DNA of 32,183 nt from positions 1 through 32,183 of the forward strand of contig CACYQU010000024.1 of assembly GCA_902776615.1 (NCBI GenBank), written 5' to 3'. This document shows, in pieces, positions 15,760-24,136 of the stretch. The position numbers and the translations under genes are program-made. The stretch's first letter is position 1, and every line of letters begins with the position of its first letter. The notes under the pieces were generated by a model. The model was given only the letters and a program-made list of their open reading frames with translations, was not told where the DNA came from and made no database searches. Origin of the DNA: an uncultured bacterium. Lineage in GTDB: Bacteria > Verrucomicrobiota > Kiritimatiellia > RFP12 > UBA1067.

Positions 15760-15788
15760 AGTATAGCACAAAGCCTTCTGCTTGGCAA
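15760..15788 (-). promoter_or_regulatory. Promoter of the LamG-like gene
   Basis: Minus-strand TTGCCA (15783-15788) and TATACT (15760-15765) are 17 bp apart, with TGC before the -10. The leader of about 60 nt contains GTTCA-GGT-TGAAC (15730-15742), a small dyad that could be an operator. Confidence 0.65.
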
Positions 15789-15828
15789 GTGGCTCGCTTG
15801 AATTTTTTTGAAAGCTGAAGAGGCTCTA

Positions 15829-16560
15829 TTATACGGCAGAACCCGTCCCGCTCAGCGCGGCGACGACTTTGAGCGCCTGAACCGTCTCACGAACATCGTG
15901 AACCCTCACGACGCTTGCACCGTGCATTGCGCACCAGACGGCGATACCTAGATTGCCGCCAACATTCCGCCCAGTGACCTTCTCACCCGTCAGTTTCTTT
16001 ACGATCCGCTTTCGGCTAGCGCCAATCAGAACTCGCCCTTTCTTCGCCAGCTCGGGGACAGACCTCAAAAGCTCCAGATCTTCTTCCCGAGTCGTTCCAA
16101 ACCCTATCATCGGGTCAAGATATGTGGGGACAGTCCCCACAATCTCACTGGGGACAGTCCCCATTGTCTTCGCCGGAATTACAAGTTCCGCATCGCTTTT
16201 CACACAAATCGCAAACATATCCAAAATCGGCTCAGGATAGACGCAGTTGATGATGCGCGCCCCAAGTCCCACCGCGCGCTCCGCCGTTTCGGGGTGATAG
16301 GTATCGACAGATATGGGGACAGTCCCCAAAACAAGTGGGGACAGTCCCCGCAAAACGGGCTCAATTCGGTGCCATTCCTCTTCCCAGCCGATGGGGACAG
16401 TCCCCGGTTTTGTCGATTCGCCGCCAAGGTCGATTATGTCCGCGCCTTCGTCGATCATGTTCATGGCACGTGCTATCGCCTGCTCGGGACGGTAGAACTG
16501 CCCGCCATCCGAAAACGAGTCTGGGGTGACGTTTACTATGCCCATTACCTTGGTTTGCAT
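15829..16560 (-). CDS. folP: Dihydropteroate synthase, short and repeat-invaded
   Basis: A 243-residue protein of the DHPS family, which joins pterin diphosphate and p-aminobenzoate in folate synthesis. Visible motifs: MGIVNVTPDSFSDGG, GADIIDLGGESTKPG, ISVDTYHPETAERAV with GARIINCV, DPMIGFGTTREEDLELLR and GASRKRIVKKLTG. The central segment that usually holds a P-V-V-L-M-H-x-R-G strand is shortened and reads AELVIPAKTM; usual homologues are nearer 270 residues. Five copies of a 13-bp palindrome lie in frame, giving GTVP four times and GLSP once. The start has GAAGGAGG seven bases upstream. It is the last gene of the hisHF-rnhB-folP run. Catalytic competence is likely but not certain. Confidence 0.85.
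   Translation of the reverse strand: MQTKVMGIVNVTPDSFSDGGQFYRPEQAIARAMNMIDEGADIIDLGGESTKPGTVPIGWEEEWHRIEPVLRGLSPLVLGTVPISVDTYHPETAERAVGLGARIINCVYPEPILDMFAICVKSDAELVIPAKTMGTVPSEIVGTVPTYLDPMIGFGTTREEDLELLRSVPELAKKGRVLIGASRKRIVKKLTGEKVTGRNVGGNLGIAVWCAMHGASVVRVHDVRETVQALKVVAALSGTGSAV
16126..16138. repeat. GGGGACAGTCCCC palindrome in folP, copy 1
   Basis: Perfect palindrome around a central base, extended to 17 bp (16124-16140, GTGGGGACAGTCCCCAC). It encodes GTVP in FolP. Confidence 0.85.
16150..16162. repeat. GGGGACAGTCCCC palindrome in folP, copy 2
   Basis: Same 13-mer, 24 bp from copy 1; extended to TGGGGACAGTCCCCA. Encodes GTVP. Confidence 0.85.
16315..16327. repeat. GGGGACAGTCCCC palindrome in folP, copy 3
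   Basis: Same 13-mer with flanking T/A; encodes GTVP just before ISVDT of FolP. Confidence 0.85.
16337..16349. repeat. GGGGACAGTCCCC palindrome in folP, copy 4
   Basis: Same 13-mer, 22 bp from copy 3 but in another reading frame, so it encodes GLSP rather than GTVP. Confidence 0.85.
16393..16405. repeat. GGGGACAGTCCCC palindrome in folP, copy 5
   Basis: Same 13-mer, encoding GTVP directly after the GGESTKPG-type pterin-site motif of FolP. Confidence 0.85.
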
Positions 16561-16570
16561 GAATCCTCCT

Positions 16571-17215
16571 TCAGAAAAGCGTCATTTGGGCGACCGGCCC
16601 AAAGCTGCGTCGATGCTCGGAACACGGTCCTAGCTTGGCGAGCGCGGCAAAATGCTCTTTCGTGGGGTATCCTTTGTGTTTGGCGAAGCCGTAGCCGGGA
16701 TACTCCGCCTCAAGGCGCAGACAATCTGCGTCGCGAGCGGTCTTGGCCAAAATCGACGCGGCGGCGATAAATAGGCTTTTCGCGTCCCCTTTTACGAGAT
16801 TCTGTGATTTGTAGGGCAAACCTTGAACAGGATTGCCATCAACCAACACCGTGATCTTTCGCGCCGTCTCCTCGCCCAACTTCGCCGCAACCTCCTCTAC
16901 TGCGCGGCGCATCGCGAGATGGGTTGCCTTGAGTATGTTCAGCCTGTCGATTTCGTGAGGCGATGCAGAGGCTATGGCCCATGTGCAGCCGACAGTCGTC
17001 TTTATGACCTCTGCGAGCGTTTCGCGGCGTTTGGCCGAAAGCTGCTTCGAGTCGTTGATTCCGCTCCACTCGCCAACCAACAGTCGCTTTGCCAAATCCA
17101 GCGGAACGGTAACTGCTGCGGCATATACGGCACCGACCAGCGGTCCGCGCCCGGCTTCATCAACGCCAAGAACGATTCCGCCAAGATTGTTCTCAAATTC
17201 GAGCGAAACCGCCAT
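16571..17215 (-). CDS. rnhB: Ribonuclease HII
   Basis: A 214-residue RNase HII, which cuts the RNA strand of RNA-DNA hybrids and single ribonucleotides in DNA. The catalytic motif GVDEAGRGPLVGAV (Asp-Glu), INDSKQLSAKRRE, VLVDGNPV (third Asp), KGDAKSLFIAAASILAKTARD (fourth acidic residue) and the C-terminal YPGYGFAKHKGYPTKEH are all present, and the length is normal. The ATG follows the hisHF stop by 1 bp (TAATATG), so translation is coupled. folP starts 10 bp after its stop. Confidence 0.96.
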   Translation of the reverse strand: MAVSLEFENNLGGIVLGVDEAGRGPLVGAVYAAAVTVPLDLAKRLLVGEWSGINDSKQLSAKRRETLAEVIKTTVGCTWAIASASPHEIDRLNILKATHLAMRRAVEEVAAKLGEETARKITVLVDGNPVQGLPYKSQNLVKGDAKSLFIAAASILAKTARDADCLRLEAEYPGYGFAKHKGYPTKEHFAALAKLGPCSEHRRSFGPVAQMTLF

Positions 17216-17216
17216 A

Positions 17217-18587
17217 TTACCAACTCATGCGGGTGGGGACAGTCCCCGCTTTCATTACACGCTTTATGTCGGCAATCGTGTATTCGCCGCTATGGATCAT
17301 TCCGGCAACTATGGCAGCATCGGCTCCGGCCTCGCGGAATACAGTCACGAGATGCTCGGGGCGTCCCGCGCCGCCGCTCGCCACGACAGGAACATCCACC
17401 GCCTGGGCGATCATTCGCGTTAGCTCCAACTCGAAGCCCTGGCGCGTGCCATCAGCATCGACGGAATTGACCACAATCTCGCCCGCGCCCAAATCCGCCG
17501 CGCGCCTGGCCCACTCGACGGCGTCCATGCCTGTGAACTCGCGAAAGCCACGCGTCGTAATCTCGTAGCCGGAAGGACACTTCGGGCTTTTTACGGGATC
17601 CATCCCCAAAACGATGCATTGCCGCCCAAAAGCCGCCGCACCATCGGAGATTATCGCAGGGTTGCGCACAGCAAGGGAATTCACCGAAATCTTCTCTGCG
17701 CCAGCCAGTATCACGCGCTCCATATCGGCAAGGCACGATATACCCCCGCCGACGGCGAACGGGATGCGCACAGCCTTCGCGACCGATTCCACCATACCTA
17801 TGTCAATCGGTCTGCGCTCGGCCGACGCGGTGATGTCGTAGAACACCAACTCGTCCGCACCGCCATCGGAATATGCGACGGCCATTTCTACGGGGTCGCC
17901 AAGATCGACATTGTTCTTGAACTTGACGCCTTTCGTAACTCGCCCGTTTCTCACGTCCAAACACGGTATCACTCGCCGCGCAAGGGTGGATGTTGCAGAC
18001 GATGCCGCCGGAACGATGCATTGCCCGTCGGCGAGCCAGCGCTTAAGCAGTTCAAGCCCGACGCGCCCCGACTTCTCGGGATGGAACTGGCAGGCGAGGA
18101 GCGCGCCCTTCTGGACCGCACTCGTGAAAGTTACGCCGGCGTAATCCGTTGTACCAACCGTGAAAGGCCCGCGCTCTGCAAAATAGGAGTGGACGAAATA
18201 ATAGTCGTCGGCGCCGTTCACCTGGTTCCAGCCGATCTCCGGCACCTTGAAGCCCTTTGCGGACGGGAAGCGCCGCACTCTGCCTGGCAGCACGCCAAGA
18301 AGGTCCACTCCGCCATCTTCTTCCGAATGCTCGAACAGAATCTGCATGCCAAGGCATATGCCGAGGAACGGCTTAGTCGCGGCCGCCGACCGAACGGCAT
18401 CCGCGAGCCCCATGCGCCGCAAGTTTTCCATGGCGCTTCCAGCCGCACCTACGCCAGGGAATACAACGCGGTCGGCCGCAGCGACAACGGACGGATCGCT
18501 CGTGACTACAGCCTCGACCCCGATTGAGGCAAATGCGTTTCTGACACTCGTCAGATTACCTGCTTTATAATCAATTATTGCAACCAT
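17217..18587 (-). CDS. hisHF: Imidazole glycerol phosphate synthase, HisH-HisF fusion
   Basis: A 456-residue single chain holding both subunits of IGP synthase in histidine biosynthesis. Residues ~1-195 are the HisH glutamine amidotransferase ([20 protein letters not shown], nucleophile in [13 protein letters not shown], His-Glu in CQFHPEKSG). After a short Ala/Ser linker, the HisF barrel follows ([69 protein letters not shown]). Most bacteria encode these as two genes; fused forms resemble eukaryotic HIS7. The ATG at 18587 has GGAG upstream. The last codons ([10 protein letters not shown]) run through a GGGGACAGTCCCC palindrome, so the native C-terminus seems to have been replaced or extended. 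Confidence 0.95.
   Translation of the reverse strand: MVAIIDYKAGNLTSVRNAFASIGVEAVVTSDPSVVAAADRVVFPGVGAAGSAMENLRRMGLADAVRSAAATKPFLGICLGMQILFEHSEEDGGVDLLGVLPGRVRRFPSAKGFKVPEIGWNQVNGADDYYFVHSYFAERGPFTVGTTDYAGVTFTSAVQKGALLACQFHPEKSGRVGLELLKRWLADGQCIVPAASSATSTLARRVIPCLDVRNGRVTKGVKFKNNVDLGDPVEMAVAYSDGGADELVFYDITASAERRPIDIGMVESVAKAVRIPFAVGGGISCLADMERVILAGAEKISVNSLAVRNPAIISDGAAAFGRQCIVLGMDPVKSPKCPSGYEITTRGFREFTGMDAVEWARRAADLGAGEIVVNSVDADGTRQGFELELTRMIAQAVDVPVVASGGAGRPEHLVTVFREAGADAAIVAGMIHSGEYTIADIKRVMKAGTVPTRMSW
17235..17247. repeat. GGGGACAGTCCCC palindrome at the 3' end of hisHF
   Basis: Same 13-mer as in folP; encodes GTVP six residues before the HisHF C-terminus. Confidence 0.85.
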
Positions 18588-18610
18588 GCTCTTCTCCAAA
18601 CATGCAAATA

Positions 18611-18616
18611 ATTATA
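18611..18616 (-). promoter_or_regulatory. Extended -10 box of the hisHF-rnhB-folP operon
   Basis: Minus-strand TGGTATAAT, 24 bp before the hisHF start, with no good -35 at the usual distance. It is the only promoter-like sequence between the ChrA stop and hisHF. Confidence 0.5.
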
Positions 18617-18646
18617 CCATATTCTCCCGCACCGCACCTTCGCATG

Positions 18647-19771
18647 TCAGAACATGCGCACTAGATGAAAGAGCAATGATGCCGCGGCGCTGGCGAAAAT
18701 GGTCTGCATCACTCCCAGGCGGCGGCTGACCGTTGCAAAACACGCGAAAACCGCGAGAGCGATTGCATCAAGATGGATTGAGAAACCGCCGCCGTCTGCG
18801 ATGCTCCAGAGCGACATGCCGGCGAACGAAAGCGCGGCGGAAAGCATTAGCGCCATCGTCGCGGGTTTCACGCCTGCAAGCACGCCCTTCACAACCCTGC
18901 TGCCGCTGAAACGTTCGAGCGATGCAAGCGCGAGCGAGAGAAGAATCGATCCTGGCAGAACTAGCGCCGCCGTCGCAACCGCCGCACCCGCGACGCCCCC
19001 AAGTCTGTAGCCGAAAAACGTCGCTGCGTTTATGCCTATCGGGCCAGGCGTCATTTGCGTGAGCGCCATCAGATTCGCGAACTCCTCGGGCGGCAGTTGC
19101 AGAAGCGATGCTCCCGCGCCAACAAAGTCTCGTATGTACATCGGCACCAGCACATATCCGCCGCCGAACGCCAGCGCCCCGTACTTCAGAAATATGAGCA
19201 TCACCACCCCAAGCGAGTTGAAGCGGCGCGACGCCCCAGCGCGCGGCGCGTATTCAACAACCACGCCAGCGACCATCGCCGCAACGAGCACTAGCGCAGG
19301 GTTCGCTCCGCATACGAGAAGCACAAACGCGACAGCCGCCGCCGAATAGCCGTAAATGCCGCGCACGCTCTTCGTCCAGCCGCGAACGATCATGCCTGCT
19401 ATTACGCCTGTAAGCGCCGAGCGGAGACCGCCAAACGCCGCGACAAGCCACGGGTTGCCGATGGGAATCGCACCGTATCCCATGGAGACTAAGAGGAATA
19501 TGGCGAGGCTGGGCAGAGCGACGGCGGCAAGCGCAACCGCCGAGCCGAGCGGACCCGCTACCTTGCGGCCTACATAGACAGCGCAGTGTCCGGCCATTAT
19601 TCCGGGGAACGTCTGGAATAGTGACAGTCCCTCCACAAGTTCGCCTTCGCGCGTCCACTTGAGCTTTCTGGAGAACACCTCATCGGCGACAGCGATTATC
19701 GCATATCCGCCGCCAACCACGAAAAGCGCGATGCGAAACATCTCGAAGAAGAGCCTGGCGAGCGTCTTCAT
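18647..19771 (-). CDS. chrA: ChrA-type chromate/anion transporter, two-domain
   Basis: A 374-residue membrane protein with two homologous CHR domains. The N-terminal half has FVVGGGYAIIAVADEVFSRK and LVEGLSLFQTFPGIMAGHCAVYVGRKVAG; the C-terminal half has FLKYGALAFGGGYVLVPMYIRDF and LMALTQMTPGPIGINAATFFGYRLGG. These GGGY and Q-x-x-PG-x elements typify the chromate ion transporter family. Whether the substrate is chromate, sulfate or another anion cannot be told here. The ATG at 19771 overlaps the DUF721 stop by 4 bp; a 65-codon upstream extension would run through that gene in another frame and is rejected. It is the last gene of the long envelope operon. Confidence 0.88.
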   Translation of the reverse strand: MKTLARLFFEMFRIALFVVGGGYAIIAVADEVFSRKLKWTREGELVEGLSLFQTFPGIMAGHCAVYVGRKVAGPLGSAVALAAVALPSLAIFLLVSMGYGAIPIGNPWLVAAFGGLRSALTGVIAGMIVRGWTKSVRGIYGYSAAAVAFVLLVCGANPALVLVAAMVAGVVVEYAPRAGASRRFNSLGVVMLIFLKYGALAFGGGYVLVPMYIRDFVGAGASLLQLPPEEFANLMALTQMTPGPIGINAATFFGYRLGGVAGAAVATAALVLPGSILLSLALASLERFSGSRVVKGVLAGVKPATMALMLSAALSFAGMSLWSIADGGGFSIHLDAIALAVFACFATVSRRLGVMQTIFASAAASLLFHLVRMF

Positions 19772-20109
19772 GCGTCTGACGAATGCACCTCCAACTTGAG
19801 GTTTATCGCTCGCGGCGCACCTGGCAGGCCGGAAAGCGTCTTGCGTATCATACCAAGCCTCATGCGCATCAGATAGAGCGTAGGGGGATTCTTTACATAA
19901 AGGACGATTTTGCCGTCCTCGTATCGGCCGGGACGCGCCGGCATGTTCGGAAAGAGACGCTTCCATTCGTCGGCGATGGAGTCGAAGAAGTCGTTGCGCT
20001 CTGTAGTGAGATCGCGGAAAGCCGCCTCCAACGCCGAGTTGAATGTATCGTAGCGGCCGCGCAGTTGCGGGTCTTTCGGTCTCCAGTTGACTCCGTTTTC
20101 GAACGCCAT
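19768..20109 (-). CDS. DUF721 / DciA-like protein
   Basis: A 113-residue basic protein with the DUF721 pattern: an N-terminal variable part, then DEWKRLFPNMPARPGRYEDGKIVLYVKNPPTLYLMRMRLGMIRK in segments typical of the KH-like DciA fold. DciA proteins help place the replicative helicase DnaB on DNA in bacteria without DnaC. GGAG lies eight bases before the ATG. It starts 19 bp after the LolD-like gene and overlaps chrA by 4 bp. The link to replication is family knowledge; the position among transporter genes gives no further clue. Confidence 0.75.
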   Translation of the reverse strand: MAFENGVNWRPKDPQLRGRYDTFNSALEAAFRDLTTERNDFFDSIADEWKRLFPNMPARPGRYEDGKIVLYVKNPPTLYLMRMRLGMIRKTLSGLPGAPRAINLKLEVHSSDA

Positions 20110-20128
20110 CGCCCGCGCTCCGAAAAGG

Positions 20129-20764
20129 TCAGCGTAGAACTCCGCCTTCGAGCGTAAGAACTCTGTCGCAAATCGCGGCGGCCTCAGGCGAGTGAGTCAC
20201 CATCACAAGCGAAACGGCTTTCCCCGCAGAAAGGTCTGAAAGTATCTTCAGTATCTCCGCCCCTGTAAGTGCGTCAAGGTTGCCGGTAGGCTCGTCGGCG
20301 AGGACGAGGTCTGGCTCTGTCACAAGCGCACGCGCCAGCGCGACGCGCTGCATTTCGCCGCCCGAAAGCTCGGCCGGCAGATGATGCATGCGGTCGGCGA
20401 GACCAACCTTGGCGATAAGATCCTCGGCGCGACGGCGCGATGCGCCGGGCAGAAGCGCGCGGCCCTTGAACCGCTTTGCCATCGTAGGCAGAAGCACGTT
20501 CTCAAGAACCGTGAGTTCCGGCATGAGGTGATAGCTCTGAAAAACGAAGCCTATGTTCTCGGGACGCGTCACAGTTCCGGAAGAAGGCTTTTCGAGCCCG
20601 CCAAGTATGTTGAGCAGCGTCGATTTTCCAGCGCCGGAGCGCCCGATGATTGCGACCTTCTCGCCGGGCGCCACCGACAGATTCACCCCGCGCAGAACCT
20701 CTATCGGCTTCTGGCCGGGAACGCGGAAGCGCTTGCATATATCGATCGTTCCGAGCACTATCAT
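20129..20764 (-). CDS. lolD: LolD-like ABC transporter ATPase
   Basis: A 211-residue ABC ATPase with Walker [10 protein letters not shown] (42-50), Q-loop [21 protein letters not shown], signature [15 protein letters not shown], Walker [13 protein letters not shown] and H-loop MVTHS. The Q-loop and [13 protein letters not shown] region are typical of the LolD/MacB group. With the permease upstream (4-bp overlap) it should drive release of lipoproteins from the inner membrane, or a related MacB-type export. The symbol is by similarity and context. Confidence 0.85.
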   Translation of the reverse strand: MIVLGTIDICKRFRVPGQKPIEVLRGVNLSVAPGEKVAIIGRSGAGKSTLLNILGGLEKPSSGTVTRPENIGFVFQSYHLMPELTVLENVLLPTMAKRFKGRALLPGASRRRAEDLIAKVGLADRMHHLPAELSGGEMQRVALARALVTEPDLVLADEPTGNLDALTGAEILKILSDLSAGKAVSLVMVTHSPEAAAICDRVLTLEGGVLR

Positions 20765-21987
20765 GAGTTGAGAGCCTTTACTGGATCCTTCGAAGCCGCG
20801 ACAAGCGCAGGCATGAACGACGCGGCAAGTCCGAACACGAAGACAAGAGCGCTCGTCCAGAATATATCGGAAACTATCAGCCGGTGCGGAATACCCTCAA
20901 GACCGTAGACCGACGCCGGAAAGACCTCCAGCCCCATCCGCGCAAGCCATTCCACAATGTGCTGAAGATTGGCAAGAACGGCCCAGCTGGCAAGAAGGCC
21001 GAGCACGACACCTGTCGTGCACTGGATCATGCCGTGAACCATGAATACCGACATCACCTGCCTCTTCGTGAAACCGAGCGCCTTCAAGAGGCCTATCTCC
21101 GGCGTCTTCTGGACGGTCAGGACCAGAAGAGTGTTCATCACGCAAAACACCGCGACAAGAGATATGAGCATCAGCAGCAGCGCCGTCATATTCTTCTCGA
21201 CGGCGAGCGCATTGAAGATTTCGCGGTCGGCTTCGCGCCAGCTTATCTGGCGAAGTTTGGGGGTTGCCGCCGCTATTGCAGCCTCCACCGCGCCGAACTT
21301 TCGCGGGTCGGTGGGGCAATCGGTCTTCACATGCACGGCGAATACGCCGTGCTCAAGCCCCATCAGATCGCGGACATTGTTCAGCGACGCTATAGCATAG
21401 CCCGAGTCGTACTGATGCTGCCCGGAAGAGAAAATGCCGGCAACCTTCCATTTGAGCGGAAGGAATACTTCGTCCTGCGAAACCATCGTCTTCGGAGAGT
21501 AGACAACGACCTCGTCGCCGACCCACACGCCAAGCTGCCGCGCCGCGTTTGCACCGAGCACGAGCGAATCTCCGTCAAGCGAATACGTGCCGGCGACCGG
21601 AGCACCTACCTTGTAGGCGCGTACGAATTCGTCGCCGTCGACGCCGATCAGAACCGGCGCGAGCACACGCCCATTGCTGGACAGCAGAACGCGCGTATCT
21701 ATTTCCGGCGTAACGCACGTCACGCCGGAAATAGCACCTATCTCTTTGGAAATGGCGTCTTCGCCCGAAAGAACGGTTCCTGCACGGGGCACTAGCGATA
21801 TATGGGGCTTGAAGTCGAGAATCTTCTCCTCCCAAATGTCGCCGAAGCCTGTCATGACACTCCTCACGATTATCACAACCGCGACGCCGAGCATCACGCC
21901 AAGGACCGAAACGCAAGTAATGACCGAAGCGACGGATCGCTTCGGCCGCAGATACTTGAGTGCAAGAAAGAGAGGAAAGTTCGTCAT
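20761..21987 (-). CDS. LolC/LolE-like lipoprotein-releasing permease
   Basis: A 408-residue FtsX-like permease. The N-terminus (FPLFLALKYLRPKRSVASVITCVSVLGVMLGVAVVIIVRSVMTGF, a first membrane span) is characteristic of LolC/LolE. A large periplasmic domain follows (about 60-255), then three C-terminal spans (ALLLMLISLVAVFCVMNTLLVL, GVVLGLLASWAVL and the segment near IFWTSALVFVFGLAASFMPAL). Only one permease gene is present, so it probably works as a homodimer, as in LolF-type systems. Its ATG shares one base with the stop of the squalene-cyclase-like gene, and its stop overlaps the ATPase gene. Confidence 0.88.
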   Translation of the reverse strand: MTNFPLFLALKYLRPKRSVASVITCVSVLGVMLGVAVVIIVRSVMTGFGDIWEEKILDFKPHISLVPRAGTVLSGEDAISKEIGAISGVTCVTPEIDTRVLLSSNGRVLAPVLIGVDGDEFVRAYKVGAPVAGTYSLDGDSLVLGANAARQLGVWVGDEVVVYSPKTMVSQDEVFLPLKWKVAGIFSSGQHQYDSGYAIASLNNVRDLMGLEHGVFAVHVKTDCPTDPRKFGAVEAAIAAATPKLRQISWREADREIFNALAVEKNMTALLLMLISLVAVFCVMNTLLVLTVQKTPEIGLLKALGFTKRQVMSVFMVHGMIQCTTGVVLGLLASWAVLANLQHIVEWLARMGLEVFPASVYGLEGIPHRLIVSDIFWTSALVFVFGLAASFMPALVAASKDPVKALNS

Positions 21988-23699
21988 CAGATGTCGACTT
22001 CCACCTCTACCTCGCCGCCACTCTTGGCAGGCGTCTCGCTCTCAACCTCGGTAGCCTTGGTCTGCGTTGTCGGCAGGTAGCGGTAATACACCATCAGCTG
22101 CAACGCCGCAAGGCAAGTATCCATCACAGGACGCGTGGAGAAGCTGTCCTTGTTCTCGAAGTAGCCCTGCGCATGCTCTTTGCCGTCCGGACCCTTGACC
22201 TTTTCGGGCAGGGTCTTGATGCTGGAGGGGTAGAGCTTCTTCATGGCCTCGTTCCACGTCTGCCAGACTTTCTGGTCGGAGGTCGTCGCGCCCTGCCTCA
22301 TGCCGGCCTGGTACTTGCACTGCGCCGCGTAGTAGCTGTAGTACTGCGGGCTGCTGCAGTCCTTCGGCGTCGCGGTGTTCATGCCTTCCGCGTCGAACGA
22401 GGGGCGCCATTCCTTCATGTAGTCCAGCGCCTGGCGAACCTCAGGCTGGTCGGCGAAGCCAAGTAGCTGCATCGCAAGACACCCCGTGGCGGTGAGCCCG
22501 CGGTGGTAGCGCGCGTTGGCGCAGTATGTGAAGCTGCCCTTGTCAAAGGAGCGCGTCTTGAGGCACTTGATCGCCTTCTTGATGCACTCGTCCAGCCCTT
22601 TCGGGTGCATGCCGGCCATCTTGCCGGCCTTCAGCGCCTGAAGAGCCCAGCCCGCATACGAAAGGTCGTCGCGCGTCGAGGCCTTGTTCATCTTGTAGTC
22701 CCAGCCGCCCGTGGGGGATTGGCTGTCGACTATGCGCTGAAGCGCCTTCATCGCGGCGGTCTTCGTGTTGGGGTTCTTCGTCATGCCGTACGTCTCGCAG
22801 AGAGCGTAGGTCGCGATGAGGAACGCATACTCGTTGCCATCGGCTCCCTTGAAACGGACAGTTCCCGAATTGTCGACATACTGCGCATCGATAAGGTACT
22901 GCATGGCCTTCTCGACCGTTTCGCCGAAGTTCTTCGAGGATGGCGTCTCGCCGTGGGCGAGATACGCAAGAACCGCAAAGCCGGTGTTGGCGAGGGGGCT
23001 CTTCGTCCCGGACTTTGTAGCCCAGCTGCCGTCGGCGCTCTGGGTAGCCTTTAGCCACCACAGCGCCTTGAGCACGGTCGCCTCGGTATTGGCGTCGCCA
23101 TAGCCCTTGCCGCCGTTCGTAAGACGCCCGATCATACCGGGATTTCGCGAACCGGCCATCGACTTCATCACCACCGGCGACTTGATGATCGCCACCGAAT
23201 CCTGCGAGGCAGGCTTTACCGAGACCGGCTCGTTGGAGGGCGCGGGCGTGCTGTCGGCGAAATCCACCTGGTTGATGGTCGGGGTGTCGACCTGAATGTC
23301 GATCATCTCGTCCGGCGGGGTCTCGGGCTCGATCTCCGGCTCTGGCTCCTGCTCTTCCGTGAGTTCTTCCTGATCGGTCTGCGCACGGGCCACCTCGATC
23401 TGCACCACATCCTTGGACTTGCCGGTCACCGCCGTGATGACGATGAGAGCAATCACGCCCAGCGTGGGCAGAAGAATCGCCATCAGCGGCGCCGCAAGCC
23501 GTTGCAGATCTACGACCGCCAGCTTGTACTCGCGCGAGTTCTTCGGCTTGGAGAGGCCGGAGAACATCTCGATGAGGCGCTTGAAAAAGCCCTTCTCCTC
23601 GAAACGCTCGGCAATCTCCTGCCGATGCTGTTCGAAGATCTCCTCGGGGGTAAGCTCCTCGACGATCTCCTCTACTTCGTTTTCAAGTTCTTCGCTCAT
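21987..23699 (-). CDS. TonB-topology protein with squalene-cyclase-like alpha/alpha toroid domain
   Basis: A 570-residue protein. An acidic cytoplasmic part (1-60) leads to one membrane span (about 69-92, LAAPLMAILLPTLGVIALIV). An acidic, Pro-rich stretch follows (about 105-145, EPEPEIEPETPPDE), as in TonB spacers. From about 200 to 545 it is a prenyltransferase/squalene-oxidase-type toroid with QW-like repeats (ALWWLKATQSADGSW, ALQRIVDSQSPTGGWDY, SYAGWALQALKAGK). The acidic catalytic motif of true cyclases is not seen, so it is probably a binding domain. It directly follows exbB-exbD-exbD and takes the place of TonB in the operon. No TonB C-terminal domain is visible. Its role in energy transfer across the periplasm is inferred from architecture and context. 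Confidence 0.85.
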   Translation of the reverse strand: MSEELENEVEEIVEELTPEEIFEQHRQEIAERFEEKGFFKRLIEMFSGLSKPKNSREYKLAVVDLQRLAAPLMAILLPTLGVIALIVITAVTGKSKDVVQIEVARAQTDQEELTEEQEPEPEIEPETPPDEMIDIQVDTPTINQVDFADSTPAPSNEPVSVKPASQDSVAIIKSPVVMKSMAGSRNPGMIGRLTNGGKGYGDANTEATVLKALWWLKATQSADGSWATKSGTKSPLANTGFAVLAYLAHGETPSSKNFGETVEKAMQYLIDAQYVDNSGTVRFKGADGNEYAFLIATYALCETYGMTKNPNTKTAAMKALQRIVDSQSPTGGWDYKMNKASTRDDLSYAGWALQALKAGKMAGMHPKGLDECIKKAIKCLKTRSFDKGSFTYCANARYHRGLTATGCLAMQLLGFADQPEVRQALDYMKEWRPSFDAEGMNTATPKDCSSPQYYSYYAAQCKYQAGMRQGATTSDQKVWQTWNEAMKKLYPSSIKTLPEKVKGPDGKEHAQGYFENKDSFSTRPVMDTCLAALQLMVYYRYLPTTQTKATEVESETPAKSGGEVEVEVDI

Positions 23700-23721
23700 G
23701 TATCCATTGCACCTTTCCGGC

Positions 23722-24132
23722 CTACATGGTGAATATGCTCACGCTGAACAGGTTGTGCCTGTAGCAGATGTCCAGCACGTCCACCAGAGCCTTGTGGGGA
23801 GACTTCTCCTCGCATCTGACGATGATCGGCGTCTTCGTCGACGTGCGGGCGACGTCCCTGAGGTTCGCGTCCAGTTCCTTGCGCGTCACCTCGCGGCTGT
23901 TGTACACGAGAACGCCGTTTGCGTCGCGGCCCGCCCCGATGGCGATCGTGACCGTCGTGTCGGATTCGGAGGAATCCGACTTGCCGGTCGCCGGCGCGGG
24001 ACGGTTCGCGTTAAGCTGCGAGAAGAGATCCTCTTGCTTGATCGTGACCACGAAGAAGATGATCAGCTCGAACACGACGTCAATCATCGGCGTCATGTCA
24101 AGAGCGGGGTTTTCCTGAGGTTTGCGTGCCAT
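23722..24132 (-). CDS. exbD: ExbD/TolR-like biopolymer transport protein (second copy)
   Basis: A 136-residue protein with a short N-terminus, one membrane span carrying the conserved Asp (LDMTPMIDVVFELIIFFVV, Asp18), and a periplasmic domain ending RHNLFSVSIFTM. With ExbB it forms the proton-driven motor that energises TonB- or Tol-type processes. Its first 30 residues are nearly identical to the other ExbD just upstream, while the periplasmic parts differ, so this is a diverged duplication. It lies 4 bp after that gene. Confidence 0.93.
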   Translation of the reverse strand: MARKPQENPALDMTPMIDVVFELIIFFVVTIKQEDLFSQLNANRPAPATGKSDSSESDTTVTIAIGAGRDANGVLVYNSREVTRKELDANLRDVARTSTKTPIIVRCEEKSPHKALVDVLDICYRHNLFSVSIFTM

Positions 24133-24136
24133 TGGT

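Noticed and set aside
19772..19966. N-terminal extension of ChrA
   Set aside because: It would overlap the whole second half of the DUF721 gene; the ATG at 19771 gives the normal ChrA start and a typical 4-bp overlap.
20884..21795. Plus-strand frame of 303 codons opposite the LolC/E-like gene
   Set aside because: His/Arg-rich antisense reading of a clear permease gene in a same-strand operon.
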